Assembly (NCBI RefSeq): GCF_003461245.1
Contig: NZ_QTWS01000002.1
Location: forward strand, 146,470 to 210,469
Source of the DNA: Blautia sp. AF19-10LB
Lineage (GTDB): Bacteria; Bacillota; Clostridia; Lachnospirales; Lachnospiraceae
Direction: 5' to 3'
Length of the DNA stretch: 64,000 nucleotides
Positions 17,081 through 24,932 of this stretch are shown piece by piece; the stretch's first letter is position 1; every line of letters begins with the position of its first letter. The position numbers were made by a program, and so were the translations under genes. A model generated the notes under the pieces. That model was given only the letters and a program-made list of their open reading frames with translations. It was not told the origin of the DNA and did no database searches.

Positions 17081-18028
17081 TTATTTTTTTGCATCGATAG
17101 CTCTGTTAAGAAGAAGAGCTGCGATGATAATGATACCTTTGGCGATCTGCTGATAGAAAGAAGCAAGACCTACAAGGTTAAAGATATTGGTGATGATCTG
17201 CAGAAGGAATACACCGCCGAATGTTCCAAGCATGGAACCAATACCACCGGAAAGGCTGGCGCCGCCGATTACGGATGCTGCGATCGCATTCAGTTCCATT
17301 CCATCACCTGCTGTCGGCTGTCCTGTTGCCAGCCAGGATGCGGTAAGAACACCTGCAAACGCTGCCAGGGCTGCACAGAGAACATAAGTGATCGCATAGT
17401 TTCTTGTTGTTTTGATACCGGAAAGTGTTGCTGCCTCACGGTTTCCGCCGATTGCAAACAGGCTTCGGCCAAAGGATGTATATTTCAGAAGCAATGCAAA
17501 GAAGATCGTCAGAATGATCCAGATGATACCGCTGACAGATACTTTGCCGATAAAACCGCCGCCGATGAATTTGAAATCATTTGAAAGTCCGAAAACAGGG
17601 ACACCTTGTGTAGTCAGAAGGGCAGCACCTCGGGCAATCTCCATCATTGCAAGGGAAGCAATGAAATCCGGAAGTCCGAATTTGGCGATAAGGATACCTG
17701 TAACAAGACCAAGTGCCGCTCCGAGAACCACACCTGCAAGTACAGCTATAATAATAGGAACATTTTTACTTACAAGGATCGCACTGATCATTCCTGCAAA
17801 CGCTGCAACAGATCCAACAGACAGATCAATACCGGAGATGATGATTACAAGGGTCATACCAATGGCTACGATTCCCGGTATTGATGCCTGCTGCAAGAGG
17901 TTCAGTACATTCCCGACTGTCAGGAAATTTGGTGATAATATAGAAGCAATAACGATAAATACGATCAGCAGTACCAGTAAGTTATATTTTTTAAGCAGAT
18001 CGCCGATCTTCATAGGTTCTTTTCTCAT
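17081..18028 (-). CDS. Sugar ABC transporter permease, RbsC type
   Basis: 315-residue inner-membrane permease of the BPD_transp_2 (ribose/xylose/AI-2) family, about nine membrane segments. Diagnostic stretches: VIIISGIDLSVGSVAAFAG, KFGLPDFIASLAMMEIARG, FAIGGNREAATLSGI (coupling region) and GMELNAIAASVIGGASLSGG. The ATG overlaps the end of the ATPase gene by 4 bases, with GGGAGG upstream. Part of the kinase-rbsA-rbsC-rbsB operon. Confidence 0.93.
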   Translation of the reverse strand: MRKEPMKIGDLLKKYNLLVLLIVFIVIASILSPNFLTVGNVLNLLQQASIPGIVAIGMTLVIIISGIDLSVGSVAAFAGMISAILVSKNVPIIIAVLAGVVLGAALGLVTGILIAKFGLPDFIASLAMMEIARGAALLTTQGVPVFGLSNDFKFIGGGFIGKVSVSGIIWIILTIFFALLLKYTSFGRSLFAIGGNREAATLSGIKTTRNYAITYVLCAALAAFAGVLTASWLATGQPTAGDGMELNAIAASVIGGASLSGGIGSMLGTFGGVFLLQIITNIFNLVGLASFYQQIAKGIIIIAALLLNRAIDAKK

Positions 18029-19533
18029 GATTCGTTCCTCCCCGTAACAGATACTGATAAAATTTTGTCTGGATTAAAGTTTTCTTTTGATGAAGTCATA
18101 ACTTCTTTGCCATCGAACATTACAATGATATTGTCACAGATTCGAAGCAGTTCATCCAGTTCTGAAGAAACCACGATCATACTCTTACCTTCGTCTGCGA
18201 GGTTACGGATGATCTTGTAGATCTCCTCTTTTACCATAACGTCGATTCCCTGTGTCGGCTCATCGATCAGAAGAATATCACAGTCACGGAACAGCCATTT
18301 CGCAATGATGACCTTCTGCTGATTTCCACCGGAAAGGTTCTGAATCACCGTATTGATCGACGGTGTTTTTACATTGAGACTCTTCTTATAAAGTTCACAG
18401 GTTTCGCGGATCACGCCATAGTTGATGACTCCATTTTTCTTGCACTTGTCAAGTGCAACCATTGTCATGTTCTCCCAGACAGGAAGGATCTGGACAAGTC
18501 CCTGTGTCTTGCGGTTCTCCGGGATCAGACCGATCTTGTTTGCGATCGCCTCACCGGTATGTCTGAAATGTACCGGTCTGCCATGAAGCTTGATTTCTCC
18601 TTTTTCGTATGGGTCTGCTCCAAAAATCGAACGGATAACTTCTGTTCTGCCCGCACCAACCAGACCATACAGTCCGAGAACTTCTCCTTTATGAAGATCG
18701 AAGGAAATATTCCGTACTTTATGATTGGTAAGCCCTTTTACTTCGAGGACTTTTTCATCATTCAGAGGTTTTGCTTCTGTATATTCGTTTTTCTGGCTGA
18801 CTTTGGCTCCTGTCATGTATTCCACCAGATGATCTTCGTTGATCTCTGATGCGTTACGACAGGCCACAAACTTGCCGTCGCGGAGAATCGTGATACGGTC
18901 TCCGACCATAAACAGTTCTTCCAGATGATGTGAGATGTAGATCAGGGTGATACCCTTGGCTTTCAGGTCTTTGATCAGCTGAAGCAGTGTTTCAAACTCT
19001 CGTTTGGAAAGCGTTGAAGACGGCTCATCCATAACGATCAGCTTCGCATTGCTGGCAAGTGCCTTCATGATCTCTGTCATCTGCCTCTGGCCAATGTTCA
19101 GGCTGCTGACTTTGGCTTTGACATCGATCTGCATGTTCATCTCATCTGCAATTTCCTGTGTTTTCTTATAGACCTCTTTCCAGTCTACAGTTCCTAATTT
19201 TGTCTTCGGGTAATTGTTGATATATACGTTTTCACCTACCGTAAGTTCATTTACCAGAGAAAGTTCCTGATAAATAACGGAGATGCCTTTTTTCTTACGT
19301 TCCAGTGTTCCATGCGGTTTGAGTTTCTCACCGTCAAAAATGATCTCGCCGCCATCCTCTACATAAGCTCCTGAAAGAATCTTCATCAATGTAGATTTAC
19401 CGGCTCCATTGGCGCCGATCAGACAGTGTACTTCGCCTCTTCTTACCGAAAAGTCCACTCCATCCAATGCCTTAACTCCTGGAAACAACTTATCGATCTT
19501 TCGCATTTCCAGAATGTTGTCACGTTCCTGCAC
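18025..19533 (-). CDS. Sugar ABC transporter ATP-binding protein, RbsA type
   Basis: 502 residues with two ABC domains in tandem. First half: Walker A GANGAGKSTLMKIL, signature LNIGQRQMTEI, Walker B LIVMDEPSSTL. Second half: degenerate Walker A GLVGAGRTEVIRSIFG, signature NLSGGNQQKVIIAKWL and Walker B ILLIDEPTQGIDV. This asymmetry is usual in the RbsA/MglA/XylG group. GTG start with GGAGG at 8-nt spacing. It energises the RbsC-type permease encoded next. Confidence 0.94.
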   Translation of the reverse strand: MQERDNILEMRKIDKLFPGVKALDGVDFSVRRGEVHCLIGANGAGKSTLMKILSGAYVEDGGEIIFDGEKLKPHGTLERKKKGISVIYQELSLVNELTVGENVYINNYPKTKLGTVDWKEVYKKTQEIADEMNMQIDVKAKVSSLNIGQRQMTEIMKALASNAKLIVMDEPSSTLSKREFETLLQLIKDLKAKGITLIYISHHLEELFMVGDRITILRDGKFVACRNASEINEDHLVEYMTGAKVSQKNEYTEAKPLNDEKVLEVKGLTNHKVRNISFDLHKGEVLGLYGLVGAGRTEVIRSIFGADPYEKGEIKLHGRPVHFRHTGEAIANKIGLIPENRKTQGLVQILPVWENMTMVALDKCKKNGVINYGVIRETCELYKKSLNVKTPSINTVIQNLSGGNQQKVIIAKWLFRDCDILLIDEPTQGIDVMVKEEIYKIIRNLADEGKSMIVVSSELDELLRICDNIIVMFDGKEVMTSSKENFNPDKILSVSVTGRNES

Positions 19534-19557
19534 TATGTACTCCTCCTTTGCCTCTGC

Positions 19558-21060
19558 TTATTGATGCATCAGATTTTTCAGGCTTTCATATAATTCCAGG
19601 TATTTATGGAAATATGGCTGATATTCTTCGTGGTTCTGCATATCCGGCTCCACAATAAATTTCGGTTTTATCATGTGGGCTGCTGCTGACTGAAAATCAT
19701 CGTAGAATCTTCCTTTGGATGCCGCTACAACACAGCAGCCAAGGACACCTGCCTGTATATTTTCATTTACAATGATCGGTTTTCCGGTAACATCTGAGAT
19801 CATCTGCAGCCAGCGGCGGTCTTTGGTTACGCCTCCGCATGCTGTAATGGATTCTACCGGATATCCCTGTTCTTCAAAGTTTCGGATAATATTCTGTGTT
19901 CCGTAGGAAACAGATTCCAGAACTGCCCGGTAAATGTGTTTCCATGTATGCTTGATGTTCAGACCGAAGATCACGCCCTTTGCCATTGCATCCTTATATG
20001 GTGTACGGTTTCCCTGGAAAAAATCGAGTACGGTAACTCCGTCTGCACCGATCGGAATCTCATCTGGAATTCCCAGAAGGTTTCCATATGGATTGCCGTC
20101 CTTTTCCGGAATGTGGAAATTATGCCGGAACCAGTTTACCAGTCCGGAGGCAGAAATCTGTCCGCCTTCAAGGAGCCACATATTATCAAGGACTGCTCCA
20201 TCGTAAGGTCCCCAGATACCTTTCATATCTGGTTTCTCATCAGAAAGACACAGATGTACGAAACTTGTTCCCATGATAACGCCAAGCTTGCCTGGCTTCA
20301 GGACATCCAGACCAAACATTGCCATATGGGCGTCAATGCCGCCCTGCACGATCTGCATTTCTCTGGAAAAGCCATATTTCTCACTGAGTTCCGGGCGAAT
20401 GGTTCCTACCGGATCCCCAATCTTGTCGACCCGCATGGTCAGTTTTTCTTCATAATCTTCAAAACCGATCTGCTCAAAAAAATCTCTCTGATAACCGCCC
20501 ATGGAAGAAACATAATTCCATTTGCAGGTTGTATTGCAGATTGAACTTGACCACTCCCCGCATAACTGATAATTCATCCAGTCAAGCTGATCTACGATCC
20601 TGTAACAGACATCATAAATATCTTTCCTGTGTCTCTTGATCCAGAGTGCTTTGGGAATCATCCATTCGAAGGATGTCTCCTTGCCACAGTAATCAAGTAC
20701 CGGATGACCGGTATCGTTGATCTCCTGCATTTCTTTTCTTGACCGGGCATCCATCCACATCATGGCATTCATGAGCGGGCGGCCTTCCTGATCTACCGGA
20801 ATAGCAGTGGTAGAGGTAGCACATACGCAACAGGCTCTGATATTCTGTCGGATCTCAGAATCCAATGTGTGTGCAATCTGTTCAAAAATTCCGTTGACAG
20901 CTTCCCACCAGTTCAACGGATTCTGTTCAGCCCATCCAACCTTTGGAAATTCTGTCTCCCATTTCTGTTCCTTCTCAAAGATCAGTTTTCCTCTGGTATC
21001 GCTGATTCCAATCCGCACGCCCTGAGTTCCGGTGTCTATCCCCATAAAATAAGCTTCCAT
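19558..21060 (-). CDS. FGGY-family carbohydrate kinase (ribulokinase/xylulokinase-like)
   Basis: 500 residues, two actin-like domains. Phosphate-binding motif FMGIDTGTQGVRIGI at the N-terminus, VGWAEQNPLNWWEAV, sugar-binding IVQGGIDAHMAMFGL, and the C-terminal FGGY signature region VESITACGGVTKDRRWLQMI. By family it phosphorylates the imported ketose, polyol or deoxysugar; which one is not deducible. First gene of the kinase-rbsACB operon, so transport and phosphorylation are coupled. GGAGG TTAAAG before ATG. A second FGGY kinase (24933) belongs to the neighbouring operon. Confidence 0.88.
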   Translation of the reverse strand: MEAYFMGIDTGTQGVRIGISDTRGKLIFEKEQKWETEFPKVGWAEQNPLNWWEAVNGIFEQIAHTLDSEIRQNIRACCVCATSTTAIPVDQEGRPLMNAMMWMDARSRKEMQEINDTGHPVLDYCGKETSFEWMIPKALWIKRHRKDIYDVCYRIVDQLDWMNYQLCGEWSSSICNTTCKWNYVSSMGGYQRDFFEQIGFEDYEEKLTMRVDKIGDPVGTIRPELSEKYGFSREMQIVQGGIDAHMAMFGLDVLKPGKLGVIMGTSFVHLCLSDEKPDMKGIWGPYDGAVLDNMWLLEGGQISASGLVNWFRHNFHIPEKDGNPYGNLLGIPDEIPIGADGVTVLDFFQGNRTPYKDAMAKGVIFGLNIKHTWKHIYRAVLESVSYGTQNIIRNFEEQGYPVESITACGGVTKDRRWLQMISDVTGKPIIVNENIQAGVLGCCVVAASKGRFYDDFQSAAAHMIKPKFIVEPDMQNHEEYQPYFHKYLELYESLKNLMHQ

Positions 21061-21111
21061 CTTTAACCTCCGCGCTAATAAAATCGGAATTTTCTATTTT
21101 CTTTTGTTCTT

Positions 21112-21139
21112 ACATTTGTTACTATGAACATTTGTTACT
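21112..21139 (-). promoter_or_regulatory. Putative SorC operator: two direct repeats ACATTTGTTACT
   Basis: ACATTTGTTACT occurs at 21112-21123 and 21128-21139, a 16-bp periodicity, downstream of the kinase-operon promoter and between the divergent kinase and SorC genes. Read on the minus strand the core is AGTAACAAATGT, shared with the sites at 15618-15652 and 23699. Confidence 0.6.
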
Positions 21140-21166
21140 GCACTTGTATCGTTTGTTTATAATTGA

Positions 21167-21195
21167 ATATTACTATACGATTTTGATATTGTCAA
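21167..21195 (-). promoter_or_regulatory. Promoter of the kinase-rbsACB operon
   Basis: TTGACA (21190-21195), 17-bp spacer, TAATAT (21167-21172) on the minus strand. The putative operator starts 27 bp downstream of the -10. Confidence 0.75.
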
Positions 21196-21351
21196 TCACT
21201 TTTTGGGAGTTTATCCATTTTTTGCTCGTTAATAATTTGTTTTATTTCTATTTTGCATTATAAACATTTTTTTCTTGCATTTTCGTTCGTCATTTCAGCC
21301 AATAGTTTTCTTTTTAGCGAATATTTTGACAATAAATTGACAAAAGCCTTA

Positions 21352-21380
21352 TTGCGATACAGAACAATTTGTGTTATACT
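21352..21380 (+). promoter_or_regulatory. Promoter of the SorC regulator gene
   Basis: TTGCGA, 17-bp spacer, extended -10 TGTTATACT on the plus strand, about 55 bp before the start codon. The 370-bp gap between the divergent genes holds nothing else recognised. Confidence 0.55.
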
Positions 21381-21433
21381 CGCAGTAAGTAGAACTATCG
21401 AAAATATTATGAAAAAGAAAGAGAACACAGCTT

Positions 21434-22402
21434 ATGCCAGATTACAAACGAATTGAGCTGCTTGTTAAAGTGGCTAAACTTTATTACGAGAATGATTACA
21501 GTCAGGAAATGATCGCGAAGAAACTTGGACTTTCCCGTCCATATATTTCCAAACTCCTGAACGAGTCCAAATCGAATGGTATTGTCAAGGTTCAGGTAAT
21601 AGACCCCTTAAGCATCGAAACTCCTCTGGAGAAAAATCTTCGTGAGCATTTCGGTCTGGAGAAAGTCCGGATCGTTCCGATGTCCGAGGGAATTGCATCC
21701 CTTTCCCGGCTTGGACTGGAAGCAGCCAGGTATCTTGATACCATTCTTCAGGATGGTGATATCATTGGCCTTTCCTGGGGTGCCACTGTTTACGAATGTT
21801 CCAAGGCACTGATCCGCAGAGATGATCTTCGTGATATCATCAATGTCCAGCTCTGCGGTGGTGTCAGCAATCTGAACAAGAACGTTTTTGCAACAGAGAT
21901 CGCCCAGAATTTTTCTACCGCTCTCGGAAGTTCTTCTTTTATCCTTCCGATGCCGGCAGTTCTCGATTCCAGGAAAATGCGTGATCTTCTGGAGGAGGAT
22001 CACAACATGGGCAAAGTTTTCCAGTATGGGCGTGATGCCAACATCGCACTCGTGACTATGGGTTCTTTCGGACCTAAGAGTGCACTTGTACATACCGGCT
22101 ACATCAGCCAGGACAAGATGGATGAACTTTCTGCCAGAGGTGCAGTCGGCGATATCTGTACACATCTCATTGATATTAACGGAAATATCTGCGATCAGGA
22201 ACTGGATCAGCGCACAGCCGCTGTCCCGCTTGAGGATATCCGAAATAAGAAATACCGGATCGGTGTTGCCCAGGGTCTCAGCAAAGTAGACTGTATCCTC
22301 GGTGCACTTAAGGGTAAGATCGTCAATGTCCTGATCACAAATGAAGAGACTGCACAGTGGGTTCTCAGCAAGGATGAGCAGCTCTGTGCCGATGCTGTAT
22401 AG
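21434..22402 (+). CDS. SorC/DeoR(Bacillus)-type sugar-binding transcriptional regulator
   Basis: 322 residues. N-terminal HTH: KLYYENDYSQEMIAKKLGLSRPYISKLLNES. From about residue 60 a sugar-binding SorC domain with DGDIIGLSWGATVYECSKAL, QLCGGVSN, VTMGSFG and a C-terminal RIGVAQGLSKVDCILGALKG, where the effector phosphosugar binds. B. subtilis DeoR, of the same family, responds to deoxyribose 5-phosphate, which fits the deoC gene here. Divergent from the kinase operon. Its probable targets are the three promoters carrying ACAAATG elements. It is the only plus-strand gene of this region. Confidence 0.9.
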   Translation: MPDYKRIELLVKVAKLYYENDYSQEMIAKKLGLSRPYISKLLNESKSNGIVKVQVIDPLSIETPLEKNLREHFGLEKVRIVPMSEGIASLSRLGLEAARYLDTILQDGDIIGLSWGATVYECSKALIRRDDLRDIINVQLCGGVSNLNKNVFATEIAQNFSTALGSSSFILPMPAVLDSRKMRDLLEEDHNMGKVFQYGRDANIALVTMGSFGPKSALVHTGYISQDKMDELSARGAVGDICTHLIDINGNICDQELDQRTAAVPLEDIRNKKYRIGVAQGLSKVDCILGALKGKIVNVLITNEETAQWVLSKDEQLCADAV

Positions 22403-22447
22403 ACTGCCAGTTCCCTTTAGTTGTCTTTTCGATATGTATCAAACAGC

Positions 22448-22490
22448 AAAATGCCCTCTGCATTTCAAACTGAATGCAGGGGGCATTTCC
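22448..22490 (+). terminator. Bidirectional-type terminator between sorC and Fe-dehydrogenase genes
   Basis: Stem AAATGCCC-CTGCATT / AATGCAG-GGGCATTT with a short loop, followed on the plus strand by a T-rich stretch (TTTCCTGTTTGTCTTTTTTA). It lies between the converging ends of the two genes and may serve both. Confidence 0.75.
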
Positions 22491-22506
22491 TGTTTGTCTT
22501 TTTTAT

Positions 22507-23664
22507 TTATTTTGCGTAGTATGCGTCCATGAACACTTTCTGTACATCTACAAGGGTTGCTTCTCTTGGATTCTCCGGCATTCCGGTATCTTCGAGTGCA
22601 TGAAGAGAAAGTGTCAGCACATCCGACGGTTTGAATGCAGTCTCTGATAATTTCGGGATATGTATTCTTTCTGCAAGCTGTTCAATATAGGTGATTGCTG
22701 CATTTGCTGCCTGATCTGGTGTCATATGTGCTGTATTGATCTTGAGTGCACGTGCAATATCTGCATAGCGTTCCTTACAGGAAGGGAGATTGAATTTCAT
22801 TACGTGTGTAAGGAGGATCGCGTTTGCAACTCCATGCGGTGTATTATAAAATCCACCAAGCTGATGAGCCATCGCATGTACCATGCCAAGTCCTGCATTG
22901 GAAAAAGCAAGCCCTGCCATATATTCTGCCCAGCACATATCTGTTCTTGCATCCATGTCGCGTCCATTTTCGCAGGCTTTCTGCAGGGATTTGGCTACCA
23001 GTCCGATTGCTTCAAGTGCCAGACCGTCAGTAAACGGAAAATGCGACTTCGCAACATAGGCTTCGATCGCATGGGTCAGAGCATCCATTCCGGTAGCTGC
23101 GGTAAGGGGTGCCGGCATATCCACCATCAGTGCCGGGTCGTTCAGTGCCAGATAGGAAAGGCAGTGTGCATCGACCATCAGCATCTTTACTTTACGAACT
23201 TCATCTGTTACTACATATGCTCTGGTAACTTCTGATCCTGTTCCGGCTGTTGTATTGATCGCGATCAGCGGAACACCGGATTTCTTTGATTTGTCAAGTC
23301 CATTGTAATCTTCGATATTACCGCCGTTTTTTGCCAGGATACTGATTGCTTTAGATACATCCAGCGGGGAACCGCCTCCGATTCCGATCAAGTAGTCGCA
23401 TCCCTCTCTGTCGTAAACTGCCTTCGCCTCATTGACCAGGGATACGGTCGGGTTTGGCTTAACTCCGGTATACAGCGCATACGGTTTACCGGCACGATCC
23501 AAAACATCTGTTACCTTCTTCACTGTACCAATCTTATACAATCCCTCATCCGTAACGACCAGCGCCTTATTTCCGGCTATGGTATCGATATATCTTGGTA
23601 TCTCCTGAATGCAGCCCTTACCAATGATGGTATGTGCAGGCTGGTACAATTCTTTGTAGTTCAT
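22507..23664 (-). CDS. Iron-containing alcohol dehydrogenase (lactaldehyde reductase-like)
   Basis: 385 residues, group III Fe-ADH. NAD-binding GIGGGSPLDVSKA and NTTAGTGSEVT; metal-binding His residues in TGMDALTHAIEAYVAK, GMVHAMAHQLGGFYNTPHG. By family it reduces acetaldehyde, lactaldehyde or another short aldehyde to an alcohol, recycling NADH. With DeoC and the aldehyde dehydrogenase it would give the ethanol branch. Start at the ATG with GGAGG 8 nt upstream. It has its own promoter with an ACAAATG element. No targeting extension. Confidence 0.92.
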   Translation of the reverse strand: MNYKELYQPAHTIIGKGCIQEIPRYIDTIAGNKALVVTDEGLYKIGTVKKVTDVLDRAGKPYALYTGVKPNPTVSLVNEAKAVYDREGCDYLIGIGGGSPLDVSKAISILAKNGGNIEDYNGLDKSKKSGVPLIAINTTAGTGSEVTRAYVVTDEVRKVKMLMVDAHCLSYLALNDPALMVDMPAPLTAATGMDALTHAIEAYVAKSHFPFTDGLALEAIGLVAKSLQKACENGRDMDARTDMCWAEYMAGLAFSNAGLGMVHAMAHQLGGFYNTPHGVANAILLTHVMKFNLPSCKERYADIARALKINTAHMTPDQAANAAITYIEQLAERIHIPKLSETAFKPSDVLTLSLHALEDTGMPENPREATLVDVQKVFMDAYYAK

Positions 23665-23698
23665 ATTGACTTCCTCCATTCATCCTAAGCCTTTCTAT

Positions 23699-23711
23699 GA
23701 ACAAATGATAC
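23699..23711 (-). promoter_or_regulatory. Putative SorC operator before Fe-dehydrogenase gene
   Basis: GAACAAATGATAC matches the shared ACAAATG-type element, 27 bp downstream of the -10. Confidence 0.45.
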
Positions 23712-23738
23712 GCATTAAGTAACTTTCGTTCTTGATTC

Positions 23739-23767
23739 AGAGTATCATATTGCTTTAAAAAAGTCAA
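23739..23767 (-). promoter_or_regulatory. Promoter of the Fe-dehydrogenase gene
   Basis: TTGACT (23762-23767), 17-bp spacer, TACTCT (23739-23744) on the minus strand, in the gap after the Zn-dehydrogenase gene. Confidence 0.6.
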
Positions 23768-23781
23768 TATTTATCGGAAGA

Positions 23782-24909
23782 TTATGGGTGAACCAGTACT
23801 TTCATTGCGTTTCTGTCTCTGATTGCCAGGAAGCCTTCTGAAATATCCTTCAGATCATAGACATCTGTTACATATTTTTCCAGGTTCAGTTTCCCCTCTT
23901 CCACATATCTGATGATTTCTTTCATCATTCCTGCGGTAGTTGCATGAACACCATGAATGGAAAGTTCTTTGTAATGAATCAGATTACTGTCCAGATATCC
24001 TTTTCCGTCGCCTGCAATTCCACCGAACAGGCTGATTCGTCCTCTCTTGGCTGCGATGATCTGTGCTTCTGTGTGGGCACTCGGAACAGAAAGTGCTGTG
24101 ATTACAACATTTGCGCCTCTTCCGTTCGTGATTCGTTTCACTTCCTCTACAGTGTCCTGCTCCTTCGGATTGATTACGATAATGTCCGGAATCATTTTCT
24201 TTGCAATCTCAATTCTTGGTTTTGCAATTTCTACCATGATAATCTTGGATGCACCTGCAAGACGGGCAAGTTCTGCATGAATACAGCCAATGTATCCACT
24301 TCCATAGATGACTACATAATCATCTGGCTGAATATTCAGATAGGTCTGTGCGTTAAATGCACATGCTGCCGGTTCAGAAAGTGCTGCTGACATATCAGAA
24401 ACACTGTCCGGAATTTTGATCACATTTCCCATATCAATAACGTGCTTCGGAATTTCCATTTTTTCTGCAAAAGCACCTTCATACTGGAAACCAAATGTCT
24501 TAAGAGAATCGCACATATTGGTGTGACCGGTCTGGCAGGACCAGCATTTGCCGCATCCTACTGCCGGTGCTACCGTTACACGGTCTCCTTTTTTGAATCC
24601 TTTTCCTTCTGCATACGCACCGACATGTATTACAACTCCTGCCGATTCATGTCCCATGATCCTCGGTGGGGTAATTTTGGCATTGCCTTTCATAAAAGTT
24701 CTGAAATCGGTTCCGCAGATAGATGCATAATTAATTTTTACAATCATGTTATCTGCTTTCGGAACTGGTTCCGGCATCTCTTTGATCACCATTTTTCTTT
24801 CTTCATTCATCACATATGCTTTCATTTTGCCGGAAACAGTTGTTTCTGATACATATTCTGTAATTGTATTCCGTACAATAGATTCTACCTGTGATTTTGT
24901 CAAACTCAT
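23782..24909 (-). CDS. Zn-dependent alcohol/polyol dehydrogenase with encapsulation-like N-terminus
   Basis: 375-residue medium-chain dehydrogenase. Catalytic zinc: NYASICGTDFR and RIMGHESAGVVIHVG. Structural zinc cluster: CGKCWSCQTGHTNMC. Rossmann motif: VIYGSGYIGCIHAELA. The catalytic domain starts at about residue 28 (KMKAYVMNEERKM). The preceding SLTKSQVESIVRNTITEYVS is an amphipathic helix plus linker, the same type of tag as on the aldehyde dehydrogenase, DeoC and TpiA. It is thus probably packaged into the same microcompartment although its gene lies in the second sugar operon. Substrate unknown; sorbitol/threonine-dehydrogenase-like. Confidence 0.85.
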   Translation of the reverse strand: MSLTKSQVESIVRNTITEYVSETTVSGKMKAYVMNEERKMVIKEMPEPVPKADNMIVKINYASICGTDFRTFMKGNAKITPPRIMGHESAGVVIHVGAYAEGKGFKKGDRVTVAPAVGCGKCWSCQTGHTNMCDSLKTFGFQYEGAFAEKMEIPKHVIDMGNVIKIPDSVSDMSAALSEPAACAFNAQTYLNIQPDDYVVIYGSGYIGCIHAELARLAGASKIIMVEIAKPRIEIAKKMIPDIIVINPKEQDTVEEVKRITNGRGANVVITALSVPSAHTEAQIIAAKRGRISLFGGIAGDGKGYLDSNLIHYKELSIHGVHATTAGMMKEIIRYVEEGKLNLEKYVTDVYDLKDISEGFLAIRDRNAMKVLVHP

Positions 24910-24932
24910 TTCTCCGTTCCTCCTGTCAGCCT

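Noticed and set aside
21434..22402. Classical DeoR (Lac repressor-like DeoR of E. coli) family
   Set aside because: The C-terminal domain has SorC sugar-binding signatures, so it belongs to the SorC/Bacillus DeoR group.
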